Shown: in pieces, positions 37,142-46,689 of the stretch
Layout of the letters: each line of letters begins with the position of its first letter
Position numbering within the stretch: position 1 is the stretch's first letter
Source: Mycobacterium sp. UM_WGJ
Lineage (GTDB): Bacteria > Actinomycetota > Actinomycetes > Mycobacteriales > Mycobacteriaceae
Direction of reading: 5' to 3'
DNA length: 64,000 nt
NCBI RefSeq assembly: GCF_000455125.1
Contig: NZ_AUWR01000012.1
Span: 62,001-126,000 of the forward strand
The notes under the pieces: model-generated
What the model was told of the DNA's origin: nothing
Databases searched by the model: none
What the model saw: the letters and a program-made list of their open reading frames with translations, nothing else
Position numbers and translations under genes: made by a program

Positions 37142-37956
37142 CGCCGACGTCGGGTCCTGCGGCGCAGGACCATCACGACGCCCGCGATCACCACGATCAC
37201 CGGCAGCCAGGGCAGTAGGAAGCCTGCGACCGAGACCAGGCCGTGGGTGAACGACAGCAGGGCATGCCAGCCGTGGCGAACCGACGCGACGAATCCGGGT
37301 GCGGTCGACTCGAACTCGGAGGCCAGCGAAACGGTGAGTGTCGCGTAGCTGATCTGGTCGCCGAGTTGGGTGCGCTGCGCCCGCAGGCTGTCGAGGTCGG
37401 CCTGCCGTGACGTCAGCTCCTTCTCGGCCTGCAGCAGATCGGCCGTGGTGGAGGCGGACTTCATCAGCGAGGTCAACCGGTCCACCGACGCCTGCAAGGC
37501 AGCAACCCGCGCATCGAGGTCGACACGCTGCCCGGTGACGTCGTCGTGCCGCAACGCGATCGACGAGACATCCCCGAGTTGCCTTGCACCGTCGAGGAAC
37601 TCATCGACCTTTGCTGACGGTATGCGCAGGGTGAGCTCGGCGGTGTGGGAACGACCCGGGGCCGTGCTTTCGGTGCGGTCATCGACGCGGCCGCCGAGCC
37701 CGGTGGCCAGATCGATGAGCCGGTCCACCGACCCGCCGACGTCGGTCACCGCGATGTTGAGGCTGCCGGTGGTCACGACATCCCGTTGCACGGTTTGATT
37801 CGGCGGGCTCATCGGCGCCGGCGCGGACACCGCGGCATCCGACGGCGACCGTTCCGCCGAGTTCCGGCCCCCGGCGCAACCGCTCATCGCCAGGACCAAC
37901 ATGGCAGCCAAGCCGATCAACAACGTCCACGTCGCCGACGTGCGGGGGACGGTCAT
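37135..37956 (-). CDS. DUF4349 membrane lipoprotein
   Basis: 273 aa from ATG 37954-37956. The N-terminal signal has a lipobox-like MSGC-A (Cys near residue 27), so a lipid-anchored or membrane-anchored form is likely. The DUF4349 domain (residues about 60-230) includes a GSLNIAV strand, LGGRVDDRTES and a coiled coil of about 70 residues (VAALQASVDRLTSLMK...). It ends in a transmembrane helix (about 245-265) with a basic tail RRRTRRRRQ. Function unknown. It is probably anchored in the membrane with the coiled coil outside. Confidence 0.82.
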   Translation of the reverse strand: MTVPRTSATWTLLIGLAAMLVLAMSGCAGGRNSAERSPSDAAVSAPAPMSPPNQTVQRDVVTTGSLNIAVTDVGGSVDRLIDLATGLGGRVDDRTESTAPGRSHTAELTLRIPSAKVDEFLDGARQLGDVSSIALRHDDVTGQRVDLDARVAALQASVDRLTSLMKSASTTADLLQAEKELTSRQADLDSLRAQRTQLGDQISYATLTVSLASEFESTAPGFVASVRHGWHALLSFTHGLVSVAGFLLPWLPVIVVIAGVVMVLRRRTRRRRQ

Positions 37957-38008
37957 GGCCACAACCTTATCGCCGCTCGGACCGGGGTCGACGCGCAGAA
38001 TCAGCTGG

Positions 38009-39028
38009 TCAGGGCACCACGGTGGAGCCGATGGTGGGCAGGAAGTTGCACTGGTGGTCCTTGGTGCTGACCTGACCGAAGATCGTCGACATGATGCTGC
38101 CCGAACCGGTGTCGACGATCGCCGTCAGCGTCGTCGGCCCCTCGGGGTTGATGTCGGTGCGCGGCTGCAAGGTGGCGCTCCCGGACTTGCCGGTGGTCAG
38201 GTTCACCCACGTGACGTTCAGCGGCAGCTTCTGCGTCTCGGCCGGGCCGGGGGTTCCCATGGCGGTGAACACGTAGGCGGTCTGGCCGGGCTTGGGGCCG
38301 GGGGTCGGAATCGTGGCCGGGCCGGCCACCGACAGCGCAGTGGCGATGACGTTGCCGCCGTCGGCCTGGCAGTTCTGGCCGATGGAGGGGTACATGAAGT
38401 CCTGGGTCGGCGGGGCGTCGGGGCCGAATCCGGGAGTGGCCGCCGTGGCAGCCGTGGCCGCGTCGGGTGCCGGGGCGATGAAGGCGGCTTCGGGGGCTGC
38501 CGGGGCCGCGTCGGGGAGGGCCTCGGCGGGCGCGGGCAGGGCTTCGGGCGCATTCGGTGCGGCCTGCGGCATCGGTCCCACCGATTTGGCCGGGTCGACG
38601 CCGCTGGGCAGGTGGGCCACCAGTCCGGGGGCTGATCCGGCCGTCGGCACGTGATTGCTCGGCAGGGCCTCGGGCGGCGACTGCACGAACTGCGCCACCG
38701 AGTCGGCCACCTGCCGCGCGCCGGCGGGCGTGTTGGAGTTGCCGGTGAACGCGGCGGCCGCGGCCATCAGCAGCGAGGTCGCCCCGGCGGGGTCGGCGGC
38801 GGCCTGCTGGATCACCGGGCTCAACTGCTCGATGGCGGGCAGCCCGGGAAATCCGGCGGTGGGCAACGGAAGCGCCGGCATGGCCGGGTCGGCTGTGGCC
38901 ACACTGGCCACCCCCAGGCTGCCGAAGACCAGCAGGGCCGATGACCCGGCTGCGACGGCCGCTTTGGCGGCGGTGGCACGCTGCGTCGTGAAATGCGTGG
39001 TGGCGAACAGCGTCCGGAGGCGCGACAT
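38009..39028 (-). CDS. secreted Ala/Pro-rich protein (Rv1157c homologue)
   Basis: 339 aa from ATG 39026-39028 with GGGGAAG upstream. An N-terminal signal (ending about residue 47, VASVATA) leads to an Ala/Pro-rich low-complexity region (residues about 120-200, with repeated PEALP, APEA and DAAP). A folded C-terminal domain of about 125 residues with two Cys (NCQADGG and HQCNFLP) follows. M. tuberculosis Rv1157c is 371 aa. Role unknown; exported or cell-wall associated. It is divergent from pimE, 66 bp between the proposed starts. Confidence 0.8.
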   Translation of the reverse strand: MSRLRTLFATTHFTTQRATAAKAAVAAGSSALLVFGSLGVASVATADPAMPALPLPTAGFPGLPAIEQLSPVIQQAAADPAGATSLLMAAAAAFTGNSNTPAGARQVADSVAQFVQSPPEALPSNHVPTAGSAPGLVAHLPSGVDPAKSVGPMPQAAPNAPEALPAPAEALPDAAPAAPEAAFIAPAPDAATAATAATPGFGPDAPPTQDFMYPSIGQNCQADGGNVIATALSVAGPATIPTPGPKPGQTAYVFTAMGTPGPAETQKLPLNVTWVNLTTGKSGSATLQPRTDINPEGPTTLTAIVDTGSGSIMSTIFGQVSTKDHQCNFLPTIGSTVVP

Positions 39029-39094
39029 GACTTCCCCAATCGTCGGCAATGGCTTGCTGAAAACTGAAGCTAGCTTGTTGCTGGTGAGGCTCAA

Positions 39095-40513
39095 GTGACA
39101 CGTGTGTCATTTATAGAACCGTTACGGAGCCGAACCGCGACGGTGATCTGGCGCCCGTTCGCTAATGTTGTGCCGGTAGACACCACCCTCGACACCCCGC
39201 CTGCGCGTTCGCTGACGACTCGCCTGACTGCGTGGGCACCCTTGCTGCTGGTTGTCAGCATCGCGGCGCGACTCGCGTGGACCTACCTCACTCCACACGG
39301 CGCAAACTTCGTCGACCTGCACGTCTACATCAGCGGCGCGGCCGCGCTGACACAGCCCGGCGCGCTGTATGACTACGTCTACGCCGACCAGACCCCGGAC
39401 TTCCCGCTGCCGTTCACCTACCCGCCGTTCGCCGCGGTGGTGTTCTACCCGCTGCATTTCCTGCCGTTCGGGTTGGTCGCGCTCTTGTGGCAGATCGGCA
39501 CGATGGCCGCGCTGTACGGCGTGGTGCGGCTGTGCCAGCGACTGCTCGGCGGGTCGGCCTCGCTGAACCGCGGAATTGATGCGGCGGTTCCAGCTTCGCC
39601 TCTCCTTCGTCGAGCCTCGCTGAACCGCGGAATTGATGCGGCGGTTCCAGCTTCGCCTCTCCTTCGTCGAGCCTCGCTGAACCGCCGGGCCGCGATGTTG
39701 TGGACGGCAGCCGGGATCTGGACCGAACCGTTGCGCAGCACCTTCGACTACGGCCAGATCAACGTGATCCTGGTGCTGGCGGTGCTCTACGCGGTCTACA
39801 GCCGGCGGTGGTGGGTGTCGGGGCTGTTGGTCGGACTGGCCGCCGGGGTCAAGCTGACCCCGGCGATCGCCGGGGTCTATCTGGCCGGAGCGCGGCGCTG
39901 GGCCGCCGCGGTGTTCTCGGCCGTGGTGTTCGCCGGCACCATCGCGGTGTCGGTGTGGGCCACCGGTGATCAGGCCCGCCGCTACTTCACCGAGTTGCTG
40001 GGCGACGCTCACCGGGTAGGCCCGATCGGAACGTCGTTCAACCAGTCCTGGCGGGGCGGGATCTCCCGCATCCTTGGACACGACGCCGGTTACAGCCCGC
40101 CGGTGCTGGTCGCGATCGTCGTCACCGCGGTGCTGGCCGTGCTCGCCTGGCGGGCGCTGAACAGTACTCCCACCGGACCCGACGTCCTGGGCTCGCTGCT
40201 GGTCGTCGAGCTGTTCGGGCTGCTGGCGTCACCGATCTCCTGGACCCATCACTGGGTGTGGCTGCTGCCCCTGATGATCTGGCTGTTCTACGGGCCGTCC
40301 TCGGATCGCCCGGGCGCCCGCACCCTGGGTTGGGTCTGGCTTACGCTCACCCTCATCGGCGTGCCGTGGCTGCTGAGCTTCTTCCAGCCGACGATCTGGC
40401 AGGACGGCCGGCCGTGGTATCTGGCATGGGCCGGCCTGGTTTACATCGTCGGCGCGCTGGTCACCTTGGGCTGGATGGCGACCACGCGGGTCACGCCGCG
40501 AGAACCCGGTTGA
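39095..40513 (+). CDS. pimE: PimE mannosyltransferase with in-frame tandem repeat insertion
   Basis: 472 aa from GTG 39095; GTG 39170 (447 aa) is an alternative. PimE (Rv1159, 431 aa) is a GT-C membrane enzyme that adds an alpha-1,2-mannose from polyprenol-phosphate-mannose to AcPIM4, leading to AcPIM6. About ten transmembrane helices are present. The catalytic Asp of GT-C enzymes is in ANFVDLHVY (about residue 75). FDYGQINV and [11 protein letters not shown] are conserved. Between RLLGG and AAMLWTA, where the M. tuberculosis protein has only a few residues, lies a 19-residue unit repeated twice ([19 protein letters not shown]) plus a third start. Whether the enzyme tolerates it is unknown. 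Confidence 0.9.
   Translation: MTRVSFIEPLRSRTATVIWRPFANVVPVDTTLDTPPARSLTTRLTAWAPLLLVVSIAARLAWTYLTPHGANFVDLHVYISGAAALTQPGALYDYVYADQTPDFPLPFTYPPFAAVVFYPLHFLPFGLVALLWQIGTMAALYGVVRLCQRLLGGSASLNRGIDAAVPASPLLRRASLNRGIDAAVPASPLLRRASLNRRAAMLWTAAGIWTEPLRSTFDYGQINVILVLAVLYAVYSRRWWVSGLLVGLAAGVKLTPAIAGVYLAGARRWAAAVFSAVVFAGTIAVSVWATGDQARRYFTELLGDAHRVGPIGTSFNQSWRGGISRILGHDAGYSPPVLVAIVVTAVLAVLAWRALNSTPTGPDVLGSLLVVELFGLLASPISWTHHWVWLLPLMIWLFYGPSSDRPGARTLGWVWLTLTLIGVPWLLSFFQPTIWQDGRPWYLAWAGLVYIVGALVTLGWMATTRVTPREPG
39557..39685 (+). repeat. 57-bp tandem repeat (2.3 copies) inside pimE
   Basis: Copies 39557-39613 and 39614-39670 are identical, and a third begins at 39671 and matches for 15 bp. The unit starts GCCTCGCTGAACCGCGG and contains TTGATGCGGCGGTTCCAGC. 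Being 57 bp (19 codons), it keeps the frame. A related sequence, inverted and shortened, lies at 63722-63755, so this is a dispersed element, not a local slip. Confidence 0.9.
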
Positions 40514-40775
40514 TCTCGCCCGCCATCGCCACATCCTTGTCGGTGATCCCGCCTTCGGAGTGCGTGACCAGCACGAACAGCACAGTTCGCCAGCGGATAT
40601 CGATGTCGGGGTGGTGATCGGCCGCTTCGGCACGTTCGGCGACCCGACGCACCGCGTCGATGCCGGCCAGAAAAGAGCCGAACTTGACCGAGCGCCGCAG
40701 CGTTCCGTCGGCGAGCTCCCAGCCTTCGAGCTCGGGCAGCGCCGCATTCACCTGATCGTCAGTCAACAAAGCCAT
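40491..40775 (-). CDS. phhB: pterin-4a-carbinolamine dehydratase
   Basis: 94 aa. It has the PCD family core: [18 protein letters not shown], then [32 protein letters not shown], with the catalytic HHP near residues 53-55. It dehydrates 4a-hydroxytetrahydrobiopterin in vertebrates; in bacteria without aromatic hydroxylases its role is often uncertain (pterin recycling or moonlighting). The location after pimE matches Rv1159A. It overlaps pimE by 23 bp at the 3' ends, on opposite strands. Confidence 0.9.
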   Translation of the reverse strand: MALLTDDQVNAALPELEGWELADGTLRRSVKFGSFLAGIDAVRRVAERAEAADHHPDIDIRWRTVLFVLVTHSEGGITDKDVAMAGEINRVLAA

Positions 40776-40808
40776 ACCCGACGGTAGGACGGTATAGCCT
40801 CACACGCC

Positions 40809-41216
40809 ATGTCGCCTCAGATCGTCGTCGCCGGAGCCGTCCTCGCCGAGACCGCGGCCGGGCGCACGGTGCTGATCGCGCAGCGGCGCCGCCCGCCAGA
40901 GCTGGCCGGTCGCTGGGAACTGCCCGGCGGCAAGGTCATGCCCGGCGAGAGTGAGCCCGCCGCGTTGGCCCGCGAACTCGGCGAAGAGCTGGGGCTGGAC
41001 CCGGGTGCCATCACGGTGGGGGAGCGCCTCGGCGCTGACGTGGTGCTGGACACGGCGATGACCTTGCGCGCCTACCTGGTCAGTCTGATGCGCGGCGAGC
41101 CCCAGCCCCATGACCATCAAGCCCTTCGCTGGGTGACGGCTGTACAACTACCGGACGTTGACTGGGTACCTGCTGATCGAGCTTGGCTGCCGGAGCTGGC
41201 TCGGGCACTCTGGTGA
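40809..41216 (+). CDS. mutT2: Nudix hydrolase MutT2 (CTP pyrophosphohydrolase)
   Basis: 135 aa. The Nudix box G-G-K-V-M-P-G-E-S-E with R-E-L-G-E-E-L-G-L occupies residues about 39-61, matching GX5EX7REUXEEXGU. M. tuberculosis MutT2 (Rv1160, 141 aa) hydrolyses CTP, dCTP and 5-methyl-dCTP and has weak 8-oxo-dGTPase activity. A TATAGCCT sequence 8 nt before the ATG suggests a leaderless transcript. It lies between phhB and narG as in M. tuberculosis. Confidence 0.92.
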   Translation: MSPQIVVAGAVLAETAAGRTVLIAQRRRPPELAGRWELPGGKVMPGESEPAALARELGEELGLDPGAITVGERLGADVVLDTAMTLRAYLVSLMRGEPQPHDHQALRWVTAVQLPDVDWVPADRAWLPELARALW

Positions 41217-41363
41217 AAAGGCTCTGTTAATTCTTGCCGGAGGATTAGGTCGTCGGGCGATATATCCCGCTACGCTGGTGTTTCGGGCTGTTATGGCGTG
41301 CGGCGGCGGCTCCGGCCTCCTGAAATCCGTCGGAGCGCGGCGACCCGCGAAGGAGAATCCGTA

Positions 41364-44300
41364 ATGACACGCGCAGCGCGACCGCCCGGAATCGGTGGCC
41401 CACTCGAGGAACTGCTGGAACGCAGCGGCCGGTTCTTCACCCGGGGCCAGGTCTCGCCGGACCTGCGCACCGTCACCCGCCGGGGCGGACGCGAGGCCGA
41501 TCTGTTCTACCGGGACCGCTGGAGTCACGACAAGGTGGTGCGGTCCACCCACGGCGTCAACTGCACCGGGTCGTGTTCCTGGAAGATCTTCGTCAAGGAC
41601 GGCATCATCACCTGGGAGAACCAGGCCACCGACTACCCCTCGGTGGGCCCGGACCGCCCCGAATATGAGCCCCGCGGCTGCCCGCGAGGCGCTTCGTTCT
41701 CCTGGTACTCCTACTCGCCCACCCGGGTGCGCTACCCCTATGCGCGGGGGGCGCTGGTCGAGATGTTCCGGGAGGCCAAGGCGCGCCTGGGCGATCCGGT
41801 GCTGGCCTGGGCGGACATTCAGGCCGACCCCGAGCGTCGCCGGCGCTACCAGCAGGCCCGCGGTATGGGCGGTCTGGTACGGGTGAGCTGGGCCGAAGCC
41901 ACCGAGATGATCGCTGCCGCCCATGTACACACGATCAAGACCTACGGCCCGGACCGGGTGGCGGGGTTCTCTCCGATTCCGGCGATGTCGATGGTGTCGT
42001 TCGCCGCCGGGTCACGCTTCATCCAGATGCTCGGCGGGGTGATGACGTCTTTCTACGACTGGTACGCCGACCTGCCGGTGGCCTCACCCCAGGTGTTCGG
42101 CGATCAGACCGATGTGCCGGAATCCGGCGACTGGTGGGATGCGGCCTACCTGATGATGTGGGGCTCCAATGTCCCGATCACCCGCACGCCTGACGCGCAC
42201 TGGATGGCCGAGGTCCGTTACCGCGGCACCAAGGTGGTCACCGTCAGCCCGGACTATGCCGACAACACCAAGTTCGCCGACGAGTGGATGCCGTGTGCGG
42301 CCGGCACCGACGGCGCACTGGCCATGGCGATGGGCCACGTCATCCTCACCGAGTGCTACGTCAAGCAGGAGGTGCCGTTCTTCACCGACTACGTGCGTCG
42401 CTACACCGACCTGCCGTTCCTGATCAAGCTGGAAGAGCGTGACGGGCGACTGGTTCCCGGAAAGAACCTGACCGCCGCCGACCTGGGCGGGGAACTGGCG
42501 GACGTCGAGAACGCGGCGTTCAAACCGGCCCTGTTGGATGAGGCCACCGACACCGTGGTGGTACCCCATGGCTCGTTGGGCTTCCGCTGGGGCGACGATG
42601 GCATCGGCAAGTGGAACCTGGACCTGGGCGAGCTGCGGCCGGCATTGACCGTCAAGAACCCGAAGCTCCTCAACGGCGATCAGCCCGCCGCACTGGTCTC
42701 ACTGCCCGGCTTCGACACCGTGACCGGTCACGGCACCGTCGTGCAGCGCGGGGTGCCGGTGCGCCAGGTCGGTGAGCACTTGGTCTGCACGGTGTTCGAC
42801 CTGATGCTGGCCAACTACTCGGTACGACGGCCCTGGCTGCCCGGCGAATGGCCGACCGGCTACGACGACGGCACACAGGTCAACACCCCGGCGTGGCAGG
42901 AGTCGATCACCGGGGTCTCGGCCGCCCAGGCGATCCGGATTGCGCGCGAATTCGCGCGCAACGCAGAAGAATCCGGCGGCCGGTCGATGATCATCATGGG
43001 CAGCGGCATCTGCCAGTGGTTCCACGGCGACGCCACCTACCGGGCGGTACTCGCGCTGCTGATGCTCACCGGCTCGATGGGACGCAACGGCGGCGGCTGG
43101 GCGCACTACGTCGGCCAGGAGAAGGTGCGTCCGCTGACCGGCTGGCAGACGATGGCTGCCGGCAGCGACTGGACGCGCCCGCCGCGTCAGGTGCCGGGCA
43201 CCTCCTACTGGTATGCCCACACCGACCAATGGCGCTATGACGCGTACGGGGCGGAGAAGCTGACCACCCCGCTCGGGCGCGGCCGATTCGACGGACGACA
43301 CACCATGGACATCCTGGCGTCGGCCACCGCGATGGGCTGGAGCCCGTTCTACCCGCAGTTCGACCGCTCCAGTCTGGATGTGGCCGACGAGGCCGACACA
43401 GCAGGACGGGACGCGGGAGAATACGTCGCCGAGCAACTCGCAGCCGGTGATTTGAAGCTGTCGGTCACCGATCCGGACGACCCGGTGAACTGGCCGCGTG
43501 TGCTCACGGTGTGGCGGGCCAACCTCATCGGTGCGTCTGGCAAGGGCGGGGAGTACTTCCTCAAGCACCTGCTGGGCACCGACGCCAGCGTGCTGGGCGA
43601 GGTGCCCGCCGGCGGCGTGAAGCCGCAGGATGTCAACTGGTCCAATGACATCCCCGAGGGCAAGCTCGATCTGCTCATGTCGATCGACTTCCGGATGACA
43701 TCCACCACGCTGATGTCCGACGTCGTGCTGCCGGCCGCCACCTGGTACGAGAAGGCCGACCTGTCGTCGACCGACATGCACCCCTACGTGCACTCGTTCA
43801 GCGCGGCGATAGACCCGCCCTGGGAGACCCGCAGCGACTACGAAGCGTTCGGTGCGATCGCCCGAACGTTCAGCGCATTGGCGGTCAAGCACCTTGGCGT
43901 CCGCAAAGACGTTGTGCTGACGGCCATGCAGCACGACACCGCAGATGCGATGGCCTACCCCGACGGCACCGAGCGTGACTGGCTGCGCAACGGCGAGACG
44001 CCGATTCCCGGCAAGACCATGCCCAAAGTGACTGTGGTGGAGCGTGATTACACCGCCATCGGTGACATGTGGCAGACACTTGGCCCGCTGGTGGACACCC
44101 TGGGGATGACCACCAAGGGCTACACCGTGTTTCCGCACGAAGAGGTCGAGGAATTGGCCGCCAAGTTCGGGGTGATGAAATCCGGCGCCGGCGCCGGGCG
44201 CCCCGCGCTCACCACCGCCACCCGGATGGCCGACACGGTACTGGCGCTGTCGGGCACCACCAACGGCAGAATCGCGACGGAGGGCTTCCGGGAGCTGGAG

Positions 44301-45080
44301 AAACGCACCGGACAGCGACTGGCGCACCTGTCCGAGGGCAGTGAGGAAAAACGGATCACCTACGCCGACACCCAGGCGCGGCCGGTGCCGGTGGTCACCA
44401 GCCCGGAGTGGTCCGGCAGCGAGACCGGGGGACGGCGGTACGCCCCGTTCACGATCAACATCGAATGCCTCAAGCCGTTCCACACCCTGACCGGCCGGAT
44501 GCACTTCTACACCGCGCACGACTGGATCGAGGAACTCGGCGAACATCTGCCGGTCTACCGTCCGCCGCTGGACATGGCGCGGCTCTTCGACGCCCCCGAA
44601 CTCGGCGAGACCGGTGACGGCATCGGGATCACCGTGCGGTACCTGACTCCGCACTCGAAGTGGTCGTTCCACTCCACCTACCAGGACAACCTGTACATGC
44701 TGTCGCTCTCGCGCGGCGGCCCGACCATGTGGATGAGCCCGGGCGACGCCGCGAAAATCGGTGTCAAGGACAACGATTGGATCGAAGCCGTCAACGTCAA
44801 CGGCGTCTTCGTCGGCCGCGCGATCGTCAGTCAGCGGATGCCGGACGGGGTGGTGTTCGTCTACCACGTCCAGGAGCGCACCGTTGACACTCCGCGGGCC
44901 GAGACCAACAACAAACGTGGCGGCACCCACAACTCGTTGACCCGGATCCGGGTCAAGCCCAGCCACTTGGCCGGTGGCTACGGCCAGCACGCGTTCGCAT
45001 TCAACTACCTGGGACCGACCGGCAATCAGCGCGACGAGGTGACGGTGGTGCGGCGCCGCAGCCAGGACGTGAGGTATTAG
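41364..45080 (+). CDS. narG: respiratory nitrate reductase alpha subunit NarG
   Basis: 1238 aa from ATG 41364 with AAGGAGA 8 bp upstream (M. tuberculosis Rv1161 has 1232). Molybdopterin-bis-MGD catalytic subunit. It has the His-Cys Fe-S ligation motif H63-x3-C67-x3-C71 followed by a Cys in PRGCPRG (about residue 106) for the FS0 [4Fe-4S] cluster. The Mo site and cofactor domains are complete to the C-terminal FNYLGPTGNQRDEV. It lacks a Tat signal, fitting the inner-face Nar type. It reduces nitrate to nitrite using quinol electrons from NarI through NarH. It heads narGHJI. Confidence 0.97.
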   Translation: MTRAARPPGIGGPLEELLERSGRFFTRGQVSPDLRTVTRRGGREADLFYRDRWSHDKVVRSTHGVNCTGSCSWKIFVKDGIITWENQATDYPSVGPDRPEYEPRGCPRGASFSWYSYSPTRVRYPYARGALVEMFREAKARLGDPVLAWADIQADPERRRRYQQARGMGGLVRVSWAEATEMIAAAHVHTIKTYGPDRVAGFSPIPAMSMVSFAAGSRFIQMLGGVMTSFYDWYADLPVASPQVFGDQTDVPESGDWWDAAYLMMWGSNVPITRTPDAHWMAEVRYRGTKVVTVSPDYADNTKFADEWMPCAAGTDGALAMAMGHVILTECYVKQEVPFFTDYVRRYTDLPFLIKLEERDGRLVPGKNLTAADLGGELADVENAAFKPALLDEATDTVVVPHGSLGFRWGDDGIGKWNLDLGELRPALTVKNPKLLNGDQPAALVSLPGFDTVTGHGTVVQRGVPVRQVGEHLVCTVFDLMLANYSVRRPWLPGEWPTGYDDGTQVNTPAWQESITGVSAAQAIRIAREFARNAEESGGRSMIIMGSGICQWFHGDATYRAVLALLMLTGSMGRNGGGWAHYVGQEKVRPLTGWQTMAAGSDWTRPPRQVPGTSYWYAHTDQWRYDAYGAEKLTTPLGRGRFDGRHTMDILASATAMGWSPFYPQFDRSSLDVADEADTAGRDAGEYVAEQLAAGDLKLSVTDPDDPVNWPRVLTVWRANLIGASGKGGEYFLKHLLGTDASVLGEVPAGGVKPQDVNWSNDIPEGKLDLLMSIDFRMTSTTLMSDVVLPAATWYEKADLSSTDMHPYVHSFSAAIDPPWETRSDYEAFGAIARTFSALAVKHLGVRKDVVLTAMQHDTADAMAYPDGTERDWLRNGETPIPGKTMPKVTVVERDYTAIGDMWQTLGPLVDTLGMTTKGYTVFPHEEVEELAAKFGVMKSGAGAGRPALTTATRMADTVLALSGTTNGRIATEGFRELEKRTGQRLAHLSEGSEEKRITYADTQARPVPVVTSPEWSGSETGGRRYAPFTINIECLKPFHTLTGRMHFYTAHDWIEELGEHLPVYRPPLDMARLFDAPELGETGDGIGITVRYLTPHSKWSFHSTYQDNLYMLSLSRGGPTMWMSPGDAAKIGVKDNDWIEAVNVNGVFVGRAIVSQRMPDGVVFVYHVQERTVDTPRAETNNKRGGTHNSLTRIRVKPSHLAGGYGQHAFAFNYLGPTGNQRDEVTVVRRRSQDVRY

Positions 45081-45084
45081 CACG

Positions 45085-46689
45085 ATGAAAGTAATGGCGC
45101 AGATGGCCATGGTGATGAACCTGGACAAATGTATTGGCTGCCATACCTGTTCGGTGACCTGCAAACAGGCTTGGACCAACCGTGAGGGCACCGAGTACGT
45201 CTGGTTCAACAACGTCGAAACGCGCCCCGGCGGTGGCTATCCACGGACCTATGAAGACCAGGATCGCTGGAAGGGCGGTTGGACGCTGGACCGCAAAGGC
45301 CGGCTGCATCTGCTGGCCGGCGGCCGGCTCCACAAGCTGTTGAGCATCTTCGCCAACCCCAACCTGCCCGGCTTGAAGGACTACTACGAGCCGTGGACCT
45401 ACGACTACGAGAACCTGACCGCTGCCCCGTTGGGCGACACCATTCCGGTTGCGGCACCGAAGAGTTCGATCACCGGCGAGCCGATGAAGATCCAGTGGGG
45501 ACCCAACTGGGACGACAATCTCGCCGGGGCGCCGGAGACCCTGGTCAACGACCCGATTCTGGCGAAGGTCAGTGACCAGGTCAAAAGCGAGTTCGAAGAG
45601 ACCTTCATGTTCTACCTGCCGCGGATCTGTGAGCATTGCCTGAATCCGTCGTGCGTGGCGTCTTGCCCCACCGGGGCCATCTACAAGCGTGAAGAAGACG
45701 GCATCGTGCTGGTCGACCAGGACCGCTGTCGTGGCTGGCGGCTGTGCGTTTCGGGCTGCCCGTACAAGAAGGTGTATTTCAACCACAAGACCGGCAAGGC
45801 CGAGAAGTGCCATTTCTGCTACCCGCGTATCGAAGTCGGCTTGCCGACGGTGTGCTCGGAGACCTGCGTCGGCCGACTGCGCTACATCGGCTTGGTGCTC
45901 TACGACGTCGACAAGGTGCTCGAGGCGGCTTCGGTCGACAACGACACTGACCTGTATGAGGCGCAGCGCGGCGTGTTCCTGGACCCGACCGACCCGGAGG
46001 TGATCGCGGGCGCACGCGCTGAGGGGATCTCGGACGCCTGGATCGAGGCCGCGCAGCGTTCGCCCATCTACGCGTTGATCAACACTTACAAGGTGGCATT
46101 GCCGTTGCATCCGGAGTACCGGACCATGCCGATGGTCTGGTACATCCCGCCGCTGTCCCCGGTGGTCGATGCCGTCGGCCGCGACGGGCACGACGGCGAA
46201 GACCTGGGCAACCTGTTCGGGGCGCTGTCCGCCTTGCGTATCCCGATGGCCTACCTCGCCGAGCTGTTCACCGCCGGTGACACCGGCGTGATCGAGGGTG
46301 TGCTGCGCCGGCTGGCAGCGATGCGCTCCTACATGCGCGACATCAGTCTGGGCCGCGAGACCCAACCGCACATACCCGCCTCGGTCGGCATGACCGAGGA
46401 AGAGATGTACAACATGTACCGGCTCCTCGCGATCGCCAAATACGAAGAGCGTTACGTCATTCCCACCGCCTACAGCCAGCAGGCGCACGACCTCGAACAC
46501 ATGGGCTGCTCGATCACCGGCGGACCTGAAGGGTATGAGGACCCATTCGTCGGCTCTGATGACGTCGCGAAGACATCGTTCCATCTGGTCGAAAACGGGC
46601 ACGCGCAGCGGCCACCGGGCCGGACCAACCTGCTCAACTGGGGTGGCGGGGAGCGGGCCGTGCCGGAGATGTTCCCGGAGCATCAGTGA
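45085..46689 (+). CDS. narH: nitrate reductase beta subunit NarH
   Basis: 534 aa, starting 4 bp after narG. Iron-sulfur protein with four clusters: C16-x2-C19-x2-C22-x3-C26; CEHCLNPSCVASCP; CRGWRLCVSGCP, where a Trp replaces one Cys, as in all NarH, giving the [3Fe-4S] centre; and CHFCYP with CSETC. It carries electrons between NarI haems and NarG. The N-terminal MxVxAQMAMVMNLDKC is typical. It overlaps narJ by 4 bp (GTGA). Confidence 0.97.
   Translation: MKVMAQMAMVMNLDKCIGCHTCSVTCKQAWTNREGTEYVWFNNVETRPGGGYPRTYEDQDRWKGGWTLDRKGRLHLLAGGRLHKLLSIFANPNLPGLKDYYEPWTYDYENLTAAPLGDTIPVAAPKSSITGEPMKIQWGPNWDDNLAGAPETLVNDPILAKVSDQVKSEFEETFMFYLPRICEHCLNPSCVASCPTGAIYKREEDGIVLVDQDRCRGWRLCVSGCPYKKVYFNHKTGKAEKCHFCYPRIEVGLPTVCSETCVGRLRYIGLVLYDVDKVLEAASVDNDTDLYEAQRGVFLDPTDPEVIAGARAEGISDAWIEAAQRSPIYALINTYKVALPLHPEYRTMPMVWYIPPLSPVVDAVGRDGHDGEDLGNLFGALSALRIPMAYLAELFTAGDTGVIEGVLRRLAAMRSYMRDISLGRETQPHIPASVGMTEEEMYNMYRLLAIAKYEERYVIPTAYSQQAHDLEHMGCSITGGPEGYEDPFVGSDDVAKTSFHLVENGHAQRPPGRTNLLNWGGGERAVPEMFPEHQ

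Noticed and set aside
39557-39685. CRISPR-like array
   Set aside because: The units are directly adjacent without spacers, 57 bp long and in frame inside pimE. This is a tandem repeat, not a CRISPR.
42699-45212. An 837-residue leftward open frame
   Set aside because: It is antisense to narG, with composition typical of a shadow frame. narG itself is unmistakable.
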